From the NCBI RefSeq assembly GCF_025698545.1, contig NC_068577.1, positions 6,959,501 through 7,023,500 on the forward strand: a stretch of 64,000 nucleotides of DNA. The letters run 5' to 3'. A program made the translations under genes and the position numbers. Positions 1 through 13,329 of this stretch are shown piece by piece (positions within the stretch are counted from its first letter, which is position 1; every line of letters starts with the position of its first letter). The stretch comes from Gossypium raimondii. Taxonomy: Eukaryota; Streptophyta; Magnoliopsida; Malvales; Malvaceae. The notes below the pieces were generated by a model. The model searched no databases and was not told the DNA's origin. It saw only the letters and a list, made by a program, of their open reading frames with translations.

Positions 1-1274
1 TATATTTATGTTTAAATATTTGTTTTCTTTTGTAAAAATATTAAAAATAATTATCAAGAAGCAATATTAGGTGAGATCAAATTGAAGGGGATGAATGTAC
101 ATTCATGAAAGAGAGTGATTTCACTATTAAACCTCTATAGTGGAACGGGAAAGAAGAGCGTTGGATTTGGTGCATAGCTCTTAATATTCGTTGTCATTGT
201 CTAGGTAAAAGTAATCGATAATTTAGTGTATTTGAAATGTAAGAATCTATCTGTGGCAACGGTTTCGGGGAGACTGAAGTACTACAGTTTTTTGTTTCCA
301 TTTTTGAGTGGTGATAAATTTGGTCGATTTTCATTTGTTGACTTTGGTTACTGATCTCTGTCTCTAGTGTTCTTTTCGTGAAAAAATAGATTGAGAAAGC
401 TATAAGTCAAAGCTAATGTGCATGTAGTTTGGAACTAGCACAGCTTTAAAGTCATTAGATGCCAACAGAATAAGAGGCGCCATCTTCTAGTACTAGCTGC
501 AGCAAAGGAATCGACTTTAAAAACCTTCTATTTCAGTTCCCATGTTCTTGCTGAGAAAATACAAGCTAGTGAGCTGTACAATTCTCACTTATATTGTGAG
601 TATTGACCTCTTCCAGTTGAAGATGTTATCAAAACTGACTTTTCATAAGCTGATCCAACGACCCCAAATTTCTGTTTCAGATTTATCCCTTCTTAAAAAG
701 TATTTCATTTTGGTCTAATTATGCTCTCTGTCCCTTTCTTTCTACTCTTTTGATTTATTTATTGAAGTCCTGTGGATATCATTGTCAAAAGACTTCTGGG
801 ATAATGTGTGTTCTTTTTTTAAAAAAAGTTATTCATGCAGCCAATTTAAAGGAAAAAAAATCAACTTCCCCTCTTTCATTTTGAATTAGTGTTAAAAAAC
901 TTTACAGCCCAAAATTCAGAATTAAAAACTTTAGAATTTTATATTCAACATTTTCTTTACATGATGAAGGTCTCTCAAGTGTAATGTATTGTTCCATTAC
1001 ACTTAACAATTGTTGATTCTATATTCAATATTTTATTTACTTATTTGATTTTCTACGAGTATAAGATTTAATCAAAAATGCCACATGATCCAATTTAATA
1101 GAAGTCTTTGACAATCTTATCAATGAGTTTAACTAAATTCCTAGGATTAAAATAGAGTGACTGAAGTTTAAATATGGAAGATTAGAGGGATTGGCTGCAT
1201 AGTTTGGCCTTCATTTTTCAATAATTTACGAAGGAAGCCTTTTATTTTATTTTATTTTATTTTGTAGTTTGCAC
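1..1274. other. Gene-free stretch upstream of the orphan ORF
   Basis: I see no convincing coding sequence, only AT-rich DNA with scattered stops in all frames. A pentanucleotide tract of (TTTTA) units lies at about 1240-1262, just before the small possible first exon at 1275. If the ORF at 1445-1849 is real, this stretch would contain its promoter and 5' leader, but no clear TATA box stands out. Confidence 0.3.
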
Positions 1275-1849
1275 ATGGAAAAGAAGAGGTACGCCCCAGT
1301 TGTTTCTCATTCAGAAGCAAACCCGAGGTTAGCATCTATGAAATATCATGTTAAATATTCTTATACCAAATCGTTGATAGTGCTCTAAACTAGTACAAGC
1401 TCTTTGTGTATTTATGTGTTTCTCACTGAGTTGTTTAGGCACAAATGTACAAGTCATATGCAAGCACATATGGCTCGATATCCCGTCCTTTGAATCCGAT
1501 CCGGGAAACTGCAGCAACCATAGCCCAAAAGGAATCATCTACCAGACCTGATTACACAAACCAGAGATCCAGCTCCACCATGAAACCTGGAAACACCCCC
1601 TTGACCACCAACATCGCAATGAAACCGAAAACCGAAAAGGCCTCCGCCTCCACAATCGGACCTTATACAAGTGCCACTAATGGATCTTATTGGTCACCGC
1701 AAGATGATGGCATTAATGTTACCTTGCCATCATCCTCCCCTGGCAAAACCCTGTCCAGAGCGGACATCGATGCATACATTGACAGTGTTCTCTATGGTCC
1801 TACTACAAGGAGGAGATTGCCAGTGTTTTCTGCCTTTAGCCCACAGTAA
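1275..1849 (+). CDS. Orphan small protein, possibly two exons
   Basis: An uninterrupted reading frame of 134 codons runs from an ATG at 1445 to TAA at 1847-1849. It is Ser/Thr/Pro-rich, basic in the middle, and ends with RRRLPVFSAFSPQ. Its base composition is clearly more GC-rich than the flanks, which suggests real coding sequence. An upstream ATG at 1275 opens MEKKRYAPVVSHSEANP and meets a GT at 1328-1329. Joining it to the AG at 1463-1464 keeps the frame and gives about 145 residues, but that acceptor lacks a good pyrimidine tract. The better acceptor at 1437-1438 would put exon 2 out of frame. I recognise no domain, signal peptide or membrane segment. It could be an orphan gene, the last exon of a longer gene, or a decayed gene. 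Confidence 0.4.
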
Positions 1850-1976
1850 TGTTTCTCAACTTCGGATCAATAAGGTTAGCCAAACTCAAACATTTTCTTC
1901 TTGTTTGTACCAAGCATTAGAGGCAAGAGGCTTTTCATATATAATGGATAAGGTAGAATTTACAAAACCAATTTAG

Positions 1977-3193
1977 TCCACATATAATTTCACATGGCTT
2001 GAAAGGTCTATTTAGTTTTTGGGTTAATTGTACTAGATGTCCCTAACTATTAAACTTCAAAACATTCAAATTGAATCATCGAATTACACAGTATAATTCT
2101 AATTAGAATATTCATTGAATCTTCAAATTAAAATATAATTCTAATCAAAATATTCCATTATCAGTTTAGTTGTCAACTTTGACGTTTAAAGTCGACTTGA
2201 ACCTAATGTGTTTAAAAATATTTATTAATTTATGTGTATTTATAAAAGGAATCCGTAAATCCAAATTCACATTTAATATCAAAATTGATTGTTAAAATGA
2301 TAGAAAAACTTGATTGAAATGATATGTTAATATGATAACTTATGTTTTAAAGTTTTTGATTAATACAAAATAATGTGCTTAGAATTATTTACTAAAATAA
2401 TATGAATTTTAGTAAATTTAATTCCAATTTGTCACAATTGGTGGCAATTTGAGAATCTTGAGCCCCAGATTGTCATCTCGAGGTGGTATCAGACATCTCT
2501 AGGTGGTATCTAACAAGATAAAGAATCTTTATCACATTGGGACCTCAAATTGCCTCCATTTCAACATAAAAAATATAAAAATTCAAGCTACTATTAAAAG
2601 TATAATATTTTGGTAAAAAATTTGAACTTCATATTATTTTGGTAAATAATAATTACTTACATAATATTTTAATAAAAAAACCCTCTTTATTCATTTTAGT
2701 TGATAGTATATATTCAATTTTCTGCTCATTGTCACCTAATAGCTCAGTATTCAAAACTCATTAAATCTTTTAAAATAATCCACATTTCACTAATTATAAT
2801 AGCAATGGTTAAGCACTGATTTATCCGTCCAAGTTTGAAGGTTTGTTTGAAACATAAGAGGATTTAGATAAAAACGTGAGGATTGAAAATGGAATAGGAC
2901 AAAAAATTTGACCTGTTTAAAATATAAATCAAGTTTCAACTCCAATATTTAAGGTCATGACCCGACCCTGTATGTTTTATGCCTTTATAGTCTATAGTTT
3001 TATTTTATTTTTATATACTATGAAATTTATATAATACAAAATTAAATATATAATAATAGGTGGAAGTACTTGTCAAGTCCCTATATTATATAGGGGCCGA
3101 ATTACATTAGTCCATCTAGTATTAAATGGATCAATTTAATCTTTGTACTATAAAAAAGAATCAAATATGACCAAATTTTAATAGAGTTAAATA
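1977..3193. other. Gene-free AT-rich stretch
   Basis: No supported gene. The segment contains degraded repeat-like text, such as the block around 2930-2990 with GACCCGACCC, which resembles the 'GGGTCGGGCC' type of non-autonomous element seen better at 51.7-52.2 kb. There are no intact ends or target-site duplications. Confidence 0.3.
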
Positions 3194-3204
3194 TTGGTTG
3201 TTTA

Positions 3205-3380
3205 GCTGATTGAGTCTTAGCTCGATTGGCATGGGCATTATTGCCAATGCAAGAGGATGTGAGTTTGAGTGTACTGAAGCGCATTATCCTCCTATTTATG
3301 GGTTAGAGAGGGGCTATGGGTAATTCTAGGTATTGTGTAAAAAAAATTAAAACCTATAATGAAATTGTTCAGAAAAAAAA
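3205..3380 (+). mobile_element. tRNA-derived SINE, copy A
   Basis: The body begins GCTGATTGAGTCTTAGCTCG and carries an A-box-like TAGCTCGATTGG and, about 35 bases on, a B-box-like GAGTTTGAGTGT. This spacing is that of a Pol III internal promoter inherited from a tRNA. It ends in an A-rich tail after TATAATGAAATTGTTC. It is flanked by near-identical 11-base direct repeats, TTGGTTGTTTA at 3194-3204 and TTAGTTGTTTA at 3381-3391 (one mismatch), the footprint of target-primed reverse transcription. A second copy lies at 6661-6798. Non-autonomous: it encodes no protein. Confidence 0.75.
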
Positions 3381-3746
3381 TTAGTTGTTTAAAAATACCA
3401 TTTCTTGTTTAGCGAGTTAATGTTTTAAAAGTTTTATGGTTTTGTGTATAAAATCTTTTGCTTGGAGTTGAACTATAAATGAAAAATATAATTTCCTTGT
3501 CAATTTTCAAACAGTAAATGTTAATTCTGTTACAATTTGGTCTTAATTAATTCTTTTTAATAGTTTAGAGATTAAATTGATCCATTTAATAGTAAAAGGA
3601 CTAATTTAATCGATCACTATAATAGGAGAACTTAGCAAGTACTTTCACCTATAATAGTATATAATAAATATGGGTTGACTAGAACAAAATTTTGAGCCTA
3701 TATTTTAGGCCAAATAAGGATAAAAAATATAAAATGTGCTAATATC

Positions 3747-3768
3747 ATATATATATATATATATATAT
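3747..3768. repeat. (AT)n microsatellite
   Basis: Uninterrupted dinucleotide AT tract of about 22 bases, just upstream of the LTR-type element at 3950. Likely polymorphic. Confidence 0.9.
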
Positions 3769-3949
3769 GACCAATCCGAACCTATCTTGATCTGACTCAT
3801 AAATACCTTTAATTCTAACTATCTTATAATTAACTTGATTTGGAGATCTTTTTGAGTTATAAACTGGAGGTCTTACTCTTTGCAATTTACATATTTAATT
3901 TAGGAATAAATTATATTAGAATCAACCTAAAACAAATAAAATAAAGTCA

Positions 3950-6112
3950 TGTAACACCCCACACCCGACTCGGTTGTTGGATTCGAATGTATGATATCAT
4001 GTTACATTAAAGAAGTAACTCAAGCTATCTTATTACAAAATTACAAAATTCGATTCAATTAAATTACCAATCATATTCATACATAAACATTCACAACATT
4101 TAATATTCAAATTCATCATTTACAGAGTTATACAATGTCAAATTTAGAATTAGGGCTCAAATTCAAACTCAATTATCAAATTTCAGTGTTACTTCTCGAG
4201 ACAAAAGCTCATCATGTCTCGAGACTTGGTCTCGAGGCAAACCTCTCCTGTATTCTTATTTTAATTTTGATGTTTGAATGTCTCGAGACAAAGGGTTTAG
4301 GGCAAAAATAATTTAACTTCAATGTGCCATTATATCGTGACAAATGCTACTCTACCTCGAGACATAAGTCAAGTTGTCTTAAGACCTATAAAGTTGATCT
4401 TGAGACCAAGACTAATGTAACATCTCATATGATAAACTTTATTCTTAGAATCTCGATACATATTCTTCCTAAAATTGGCTTAGAATGAATGTTTCAAAGT
4501 GACTAAATCATAACCAAAACTTCTTCAAACATACCTAAACATTAAACAAACTCAAATCAACCAATTGACATATGCAAAATGCAATTCAACATCATCAAAC
4601 CATAGCAATTCCAAGCATAAAAGCATAACCAATTAAATTGCATATTCAAGCCTACAAGAACAAGCATAATTAACTTTCAAATTTGAGAATGAAATTCAAC
4701 TAAAAGACCTTATAAACCAAATTACCACATATATCGAAACATTAACTTAACACCAAGCCATAAACAACTTAGGTACATATAACTAAAATACATATATACA
4801 TACAAAAGAGGCCATATATAGAACAATATCAGATTAAATTAATATCAGCTAGGTAACAAGATGTTGCTCGAGTTGAGTTCTTGAGTTGGATGCTTGACCG
4901 CTCCTAATTATGTCAACTCTCGTCTGAGACCTGTGCACGAAAATAAACATGAGTATTGAATACTCAATAATACTAATATAATTCAAATACAATGTAATAA
5001 GGTTAAACTAAAGCACATATATAGAACAATATCAAATACATTATTGTATACTACTTTTAACTCATCACATCATTTTTCAACTTTCTTATTCATTTCTTAT
5101 TTCAATATCAATTTCAATTCTTACTCATTTTGGCCTTTATTAACTGATAATAGACATTAGGACAGATACTCGAATCAATGTAACGATTAGTCCACGGCCC
5201 TCTGGGAATTAAGACTATTTGATTTTGCCATCCCGGGTTGCCTGACAACAATGACTTTTAGTATTTACCCCATGACCCTTTAAGAATTGGGACTGCTCAT
5301 GACCCTTTGGGAATGGGAGCCAGTAAATCACTGTACTGATAACCCTATGGCATGCCAACTACATCCGAACTATATTTAACATCGTTTAACGGGACAATAA
5401 CATCACAATCACCATTGTAATACATGTCATCATAATATCAATGTCTCACCATTGTAAACTTAAAACGTGCATAAATTAAATCATCTTGATATCTAAGTTT
5501 TTCCAAGGTTTCCAACAATGAAACTTAATTAAAATTTCATCAATTACAAAATCTAAAATATGGTTCACTAATACCTAACATCCTTTATCAAGAATCTACT
5601 AAAATTTCAAAGGAAGGCTTACCCAATTCTTGTATATAGCTCACGGCAAGGTTGAAAACTTCAACAATATTTCTTTCTTTTCTTTCTTTGTGTAGCCGTG
5701 TGAAGAAGAAGATGAAAATGGTTTTTTTATCTTTCATCTTTGCTTTTCTAATTATAAAATATTTAATTCAATAATATAACATCTAACGGCCATGTTTGTT
5801 TTGGTAATAATTAGTGGTGATCAATGGTGGAGATCATATCTATCTACTAACTCCATTTAATTATGGGTTAATTATATTCAAGGACTTGAATAATTTCCTA
5901 ATTCAATTCTCATTCATTTTGACCACTATGCAATGTAGTCCCTGTACTTTTATAAACAACTTAATTTATTTAGTTACTATTTGCTTCTATTTGTTTTATA
6001 GCTAAATCCATTAAATTTTAGCTAATTTCATTTCTTAATCCGTATTCGACTCGTAACTTTCTAAATTCAGTCCAAAATTTTTTTCTACACTAACGGAAAT
6101 CAGGCTGTAACA
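3950..6112. mobile_element. Non-autonomous LTR-type element, 2.16 kb
   Basis: The element starts TGTAACACCCCACACCCGAC and ends GGCTGTAACA, giving TG...CA termini. The 5 bases on each side are AGTCA (3945-3949) and AATCA (6113-6117), matching at four of five positions, as expected for a decayed 5-bp target-site duplication. No open gag or pol reading frame is visible inside. The middle (about 5180-5380) contains repeated 'CCCTTTGGGAAT'-like phrases. The ends are the reverse complement of the ends of the element at 25798-32569, so the two belong to one family in opposite orientations. A solo long LTR (Gypsy type) or a LARD-like non-autonomous element both fit. Confidence 0.6.
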
Positions 6113-6660
6113 AATCATGTCATTAAAGTTTAAACACATAAAAATTTTATTATAATCCATATACAATTTTCTCTTAAATTATATTATTTATAAAATAAAT
6201 TACTAAAAGGAACTTTCTCTTAATATGAAATTTCAAAGAATTATCCATATATTTGGATTAGAATATCTATTATCCGAATCTACTTTGATTTTACAAGTAA
6301 TAAATTCGAATTCAAATATAAAAATATATTGTGAAATTAAATTAAATATTTAATGAATTTTACGGATATTCAATCTACTACCCTACTTTAATCACTTATG
6401 GTAAGATTTGAAACTTTAGAGCTTTGATTTTCCCTTTTTTTCTTTTTTCTTTTTAAATTAAACCAATGTGTAATTGAGTTGGATTCAGTTTCAGCTCAAA
6501 GGTTTCATCTTTTAACTCTATACTTCAACATCACTTCTTTTTTAATGGCTTAAAAGAGAAATTGATTAGTAACTTAACAGCGCATGCTATTCAATTTAAT
6601 CATGCATTCACGTTGACTATATATATAGGAATGATGATGATTTTAACCCTCTCTTTTTTT

Positions 6661-6798
6661 CATTGAGTTTTAGTTCGATTAGGATGGGTATTGTTATCAA
6701 TACAAGAGTATGTGAGAAATGCATTATCCTCCTATTTATATATTGTGTCGAAAAAAAAACAAATACGATCAGAACCTATAATGAAATTGTTCAAAAAA
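6661..6798 (+). mobile_element. tRNA-derived SINE, copy B (diverged)
   Basis: Same family as the copy at 3205-3380. It shares ATTGAGT(C/T)TTAG(C/T)TCGATT at the 5' end, GCATTATCCTCCTATTTAT in the middle, and CCTATAATGAAATTGTTCA followed by the A tail at the 3' end. It has lost about 40 bases, including the B-box region and the central GGGTTAGAGAGGGGC block. Flanking target-site duplications are not clear, and the 5' limit is approximate. Confidence 0.6.
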
Positions 6799-9700
6799 AT
6801 TTTATAACATTATTTGCTGTTGTATGAAATTGCATATTTAACAAATAATTGTGACAAAATTATTACCCTCGCTTTAAAAAGTGGAACAATATTACTTTGT
6901 TTGTGAAGCCAGGAAACAAACGTAGTCGTCTAATTTGAACATCTTTTTCAATCTTTTAAACTCATTATGGCTGGGAGCAGTTCTCCTTCATTATACATAT
7001 TGAATATGATAAAATGAAAAATTTTATCTGATTCAAATCCAAATATTCGACTTGATTTTATTAAATTCGTTCCGATTATTACTTAAATATATTCACTATC
7101 ACAATTATCGAATTTTTATTTAATTTCTAGTTTTTATAGTATAAAAATAAATTTTGACCTTTAAATTAGTAAATAAACTTCAAAATGCTATATAAAAATA
7201 TTTTTAAAAGAATTTAAAACCAATAAATCAACAATATTTTTATAACTAGACTAATGTTAAGACAAGTCAGTCACCAGTTCTCAATTTGGTCGGACCAATT
7301 AATCAACTAATTTAATTAAATAAATTATTAAAAGTTCATTAAAATAAATCTATTAAAAAATCTAATTTAATTAAATTTTTTTAATTTGCAATCGATTCAT
7401 ATCGATTCACAGTTTAATTCTATTTTCTAGATTAATATATTTACTGATTTTTTATTTGATCTACCAATCCGATTCTAACAATCTTGTAAACGGAACGGAT
7501 TTAAACCAATAAAATTCGATTAGATTATTTTTGATATTTTATTCCATTTAAAAAAGAAATCAAAATACTACAAAATAAACCATAAATTTAGCTCAAAACC
7601 AATTCAAATCACATCCACCAGTGAAAGCAGGAAAAAGTGGCATCTCCACAATCCACAGCCCACATTAATTTGTTGTGAGTGAGTGAAAGAGAGATGATGC
7701 ATGACATCAGATATGCAGTCATCAATAAATATATATCTTTCACTAAATAATATTTTAAGAATTTTTAAATTATTTTCACTAATTTAAAAATAAAATATTT
7801 ATTTCTATATCATAAAATTACAATTAATTATATATTAAATAAAAAATAGAATTTTGTTCAGTTTCGATTAATAGCTATTTTTAAACTTGCATTCCATAAA
7901 CTGTTCAACCATCTCGGTTTTGGTTAAACTTTATTTTTTCGATTTTCTTACTCAACCCAAAGCTACGCCTTTGTATTCAAGATGATAAATTATGGGTTAA
8001 ATTATGCTATTGGTACTTGTACTATACGTAAGTTCTGGATTTAATCTCTATACTTTAATTTGATCATTTTTGCCTATATCTTTATAATTTTTAAAGGATT
8101 AAATCAAAATTTTATCATTTTGGAAGGGCAAAATGCAATTTTATAATTATTAATTTAAAATTTTATAAATTATAAAAAGACGTAAATAGAAAATTTTTCA
8201 TTTTAAAAGGTCGAGGTACCTCCTAACCTCCTGAATTCCCCACTGCACTATTGTTGTAGTAAAAAGATGACTCACTAACCAATAAGGGTTTACAAACAAT
8301 AATTGCATTTTCTCCAGCCACTTGAGGCCAAGGAACGTAGCCTATGCTTCTTTATCAAAAACCATTACTGTCACTAAACATGAAGCACTAATTCTTTTAC
8401 TATGGGTTTGAATTTTCATTTAGTTATTATTATTTATAATTCTCTTGGTGGGTAAAAGAGCAAGCTTGAGGGACCTAGTAGTGGCATGTAAATGATGTAA
8501 TGAAAAGAATAATTTATGGATGTAATTTAATTGAGGCTATTCAATGTAGTCAAGATGTGGAAAGCTCATCAAGTAATGGAAGTGGTTTGATATGCATCTA
8601 ATGTAACAGTACCTGACTTTAAGGCTCATCATACAATTTCATGTTATATGTATTGATGTTCTCTTTGAAATTAGTATAGATTTTGTTATACTTCTAATCC
8701 AAGTATAACATGTTGTAATATGAGAATTGATTAGAGAGACACCCGCAAATAATTTTATGTTTTTGCACTATTCGAATAGTCACTTAATAATCGACTATCA
8801 TTGTGCCTTGTACACCCTACGAGAATTAGCATTCATCCTTAACTACCCAAGAGGATCCTCTGCTAAGCCATCCTCTATTAACGGATACACTCTCCTTAAA
8901 GAGGAAATCACCCAGAAATCATTGTACCCTAAATTGAATACCTTAACTTGGTCCCAATTGGGCCCTCCAAAGCCTGCTAAGTCGCATAATTGGATAAGAA
9001 CCCTCACTTCTTCTATAAATACTCTAAGATACTACTCAATAGAAAGACTCATCCCCACTTAAACACCTTCAACCATCTCTACACATTTAATAATAAGAGA
9101 AAATCTTGAATTAGATCAATCATGAATCACATGTAGGGTTGATTTTATAAATTTTGGACGATGGATTGACTCCTAATCTTTTAATACCGACTTTAAGTAT
9201 AAATATACTGTCTCATGCAATCTAACACCAACAATATATAGTTAGAAAGCACGGTTTGTCCTTTTCTAGTCTAACTACAAAAAGGAAGCTTGCTAGACAA
9301 CTAGTTAATTAATTATAAATATAAAACTTAGTCTTCGATTTTAAAATGGCCCTCCAAATTACGTGTGTGGAGATGTATCACTCATTAGGGCTATTCAAGT
9401 TCCTATATGATTTTGTCTTCTTTTGAGTCTGGACTCTACACCCACCATTTTGATATAAATATATATGAAAATTTAATTATATACCATCATCATCATCATC
9501 CTCGTCAGCTAATCATTAAAAGCAGCTTATCTCTCCATTACAGTAAATGGAAAACCATAAAACATTTGATTTTCCTTCATTATCAAGTTAACCAGCTACA
9601 TTTATAGATTGAGCTAGGCTTAACTTCAATAATTTTTTCCCCCGAAGCCCGAGTTGACTCAACTAGAGTCTTAAAACCCAAATTCTATCGTATGAAAAAA

Positions 9701-9840
9701 AGTAAATACATGTCATTGCCTAAATAATCAATTCTACCTTCTATATCCCAAATCTGGCCGAATCTAAAATGTTACATTAATAAATTAAAATTTTTTATAA
9801 TATTTATTTTTTTTAAAATGATCTAGTTCCGAAATCGAAA
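6799..9840. other. Gene-free stretch with repeat fragments
   Basis: No supported gene. About 7995-8130 carries the left half of a MITE family ('GCTATTGGTACTTG...ATTTGATCATTTTTG') found more completely at 19.6 and 43.6 kb. About 8716-9060 is less AT-rich and has a TATAAATA at 9014-9021 followed by a CT-rich leader. It resembles an isolated LTR with its promoter, but the ends are not defined. The 111-codon frame within it shows no family motif. A short (ATC)n tract lies at 9484-9499. Confidence 0.3.
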
Positions 9841-9849
9841 AACCAAAGA

Positions 9850-11948
9850 CTTAATAAAAATTTGTCACGACTTATTAGTTGGAGAAATTTGACATACAAG
9901 AACGTACAAAACCATCTTGAAATTGACTTTAGTTACTTGCTTTGCAAAATGCATAATCTTATTTAGAACCTTGCAACGGAAAACTTACAGATTTGTTTAA
10001 TTTTACAACTTGCTCGTTTAATTCAAATTATCAGAAAATCATACCAACTTTAAATAACTAATTAAAAATATTTAGTAAAGCTCAAATACCAAAGTTAAAG
10101 TCCAAAAATAGTCCAACAGTCTATAAAATCCAGAAAAAAAGTTTTCATAAAGTTTAATTCTATAAACCGAACCAAGCTCCTGAGCGTCGCTAAATTTTAA
10201 GTCTGAGGATCATCTGAAAAATGTTAAACAAACAAAGTGAGGTAAAAAGCCTATTGTGTGACTTGGCCCACAAACACAAATCACATCAAAACATGCTTTA
10301 ATGAATATATCAAAATAGACATATAAGAAATTTCACATGTGTAAATGCATATATCAGAACAGAGCATATTCTACCCCCATCCGCTACACACCACTCCGAC
10401 CAACCAGTCACACCAATTAGGGCTATAAGAACCCATCCATCCATTACACCGCAATGTGGTCGTATGTCACTCAGAAAGTTTACAGCTGTGCTACCAGAAT
10501 ATATATTGCGGGTATACCGCAAGAATTGCAGTAAAACTGTCAAATACGCACTTCCTCCATCACATATCCATAACCCACCCTAATGCATGTGCATAGTCAT
10601 AAACGGATTCAGGTATATTAGAGTGTCATACTCAGAGGTATTGTGCTTATTTAGGAGTAATACAGATCATAACATGCCAATATCGTATACAATAATACAG
10701 ATCAGATATGCCAATATAACTAAGCATGCTTTCCAAAATTATACAAACATCATTAACATACTAGAAAATCCTAATCGGATGCTTTGTTACCTTCTTTTCG
10801 AACCTACAACCTAAAGCACAGCCCAAACAAATTTGCTGGGAATAGGCCCACACGATCTAAACCATTGGGCCCGTGTGGATCACACGGCAAACCACACGCC
10901 CGTGTCCCTTACACAGCCGTGTGACGCTATTTTTCAATTTTAAATTTTCATAAAAAATTCAAATTTTTGTGACTGTTTTGGTGTTTTCGGGTTAGAAACA
11001 CACACCTTAATGCTCTTGGGATGTCGACACTAAAGTAGCAACAGGAACCTGTACACGAAAACCACACCAAACCTGATTAGCAACCTATTATCAAAACTGG
11101 TCTTGAATTCGTTATTTAATACTTATCAAGACCAGCCCCAAAGCCAACATTAAGCTACTTACTCCGAAGAAAACAGAAATTAACAGCACCTAAGTCACTG
11201 ATGGATCACGTATCTCACACACTTCACCTAACAAAGGTTATAAAAACGTTCAAAATGAGAATTATTGACCAAAACACAACCAACTACCTTTCACGTGAAA
11301 AAGTGAAAAGCAAAGGTATCCTTACTACATGGGAAAAACACCAAGAAAACTTACATAGGAACGACATTACCAACTACATGTCCAAATGCTCGACACAAAA
11401 ATTAGCATGAGAGAATCAATAGCAAAATAAGGGTATAAGTGATGCTAGAAAAATAGCAAATGGGCGGTTACAATAGAAGACAATAGGGTTGATTATGGGG
11501 AAGTATGGTAGCAAAGGAAAGAATGAAGAAACAAAGAAAAGAAAACGACAAAACAAAACTTACAGAAACCAAAAAGAGCAAACAGAGAGTGACAACAATT
11601 TGAGAATGATTGTTTGACTTATCATTTATCTAGAAATCAAAGTTTCACCCAAACTCCCCATGCTTTGAACAACACAACAAGAAGGAATAAAAATTAATTT
11701 CATTTACAACCACATCAAGATTCAAACTAGGGACCTATGGGTAAGTTAAGGTCTTGCCACTGAACTAGCAGGCTCATTCTTGTTAGTAATTTTACAAAAA
11801 GTAAATATAATCCTTATGAACCAAGTTAGACATAGTTTCGAAATTAATGGGGACCTAAAACACACATCCAAAACACTTCATCACTGAAACAAATTAGACC
11901 ACTTGACATAATTTGGCAATTTAAACTTTAGAAAATTAAGGTGTTACA
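9850..11948. mobile_element. Degraded LTR-type element ending GGTGTTACA
   Basis: The right end, AAGGTGTTACA at 11938-11948, matches the right end of the element at 25798-32569. The segment 10855-10925 repeats CACACGG/CCGTGTG motifs (GCCCGTGTGGATCACACGGC and neighbours), as that element also does near its right end. The left boundary is not defined, and the start given is where the repeat-like text begins. No gag or pol frame is visible. The Ty3/Gypsy-type long LTR assignment is inferred from family resemblance only. Confidence 0.4.
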
Positions 11949-12185
11949 TACATACTATCGTAAAATCTATCATCAAATCACATTTTATCATATCTTAATG
12001 AGGCTCTCCATGACTCTACAACCAATCCTATTTTGTGAGAAATCATGTTCATTGAAGCGAAGCTTTCTTTTTCAAAAAGCCCAAATCTTATTGTATTATC
12101 TAAACTCTTCAAGACCTTTTTTTTATGACTCTTAACACTATGTTGTGACACTAGCACTGTCAATGAGAATAAAAAAAAAGAAGCA

Positions 12186-12800
12186 TGCCAAAGTGTTACA
12201 GGCCGCGGATTAAAACCCGTGACAAATGCACAAAGAGTGTCCTATAGAGGTCAATTGATTAAGTGAGGCTTATTTGGCTTACTTGAACTGGTCCGACTTG
12301 TGGAACATATGGAGAAAACATTTACTTGAAGCCTTGGTGGCTCAATGAAACACTCCGATAAAACTAGAGTTACCAGGGTAATTATTATAAATCCTAAGGG
12401 ATAAAGATGTATAGAGTTAAAATCCTTTAGGACTCTTATCTTGTAGATAGGCTCTAATCTTGACCATTAATGTAACTCAATTTGTACCGTTGGATTTCGG
12501 GAAGATGAATTGTAAATAGAGACATTCCCCGTCATTTGTGATCACTCAGTTGTAATCTTTCATAGTAATTTAATACTATTGAGAGAATTTACTCAAACAC
12601 CTTGCGTGCGTTGTTTTCTTATGACATTTTTTATTCTTTCATTGCTCTTTTAGTTTGAACTGCTTCCACTTTATTTTCGATACCTTAGAGAATTTCTATC
12701 AAAAATTCTCACTTTTTGAGAGTTAGGCTAACTTAGACGAATTCGAAACCAAGAAATCGCCTAAGGCAATACGGATTGCGAGACAAAAGTTCTAGCCCTA
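12186..12800. mobile_element. LTR-like repeat remnant
   Basis: A moderately GC-richer block starts GTTACAGGCCGCGGATTAAA and includes leader-like text (TATTGAGAGAATTTACTCAA at about 12567, then CACCTTGCGTGCGTTG). This style is typical of a plant LTR with its R/U5 region. No second LTR, primer-binding site or target-site duplication is identifiable, so it is probably a solo or broken LTR. Confidence 0.3.
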
Positions 12801-13329
12801 TAACAAATGAACATAGATCAAGGAAAATTCAAAGAACATCATCAAATGCGTTCCAACTTGGGGCGAAATAAAAATGTTTCTCTCAATTATATCAAGAGAG
12901 ATTCGACAAATCTCACCTGAATTTATCTAAAGAAATACTTCTTCTAAGTTTCCAAGTATTTCTTGAGTTAGTTTGTATTGGGTCTAATATATGTTTTCTA
13001 ATCTTAATCTGCATTAAAAAAAATCATATAATTATCCAACCCAATTACTACTATTTTCTATACATAAATAAATATTTTTAATATTAATTAATTTAATTAA
13101 ATAATTTATACAATCCAATTCTAATTTTGTTGAAGTCATAATGCCTTTACCATGATAGAATCTATGCATAAACTCAATAAAATATAACTACGATGGCAAA
13201 TTAATTTAATTTTCACTTTGAACTCTATTATCTAATTTCATACCATTAATTAATACCCCAATAAATCAAAATAATTTCTAATTCATTTCTTATCTTCTCG
13301 AGAAAATGTATTTACTTCAAATAGTAATT

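Noticed and set aside
8727..9062. 111-codon open frame, plus strand
   Set aside because: No recognisable domain, and the local context (TATAAATA then a CT-rich leader) looks more like an LTR than a gene.
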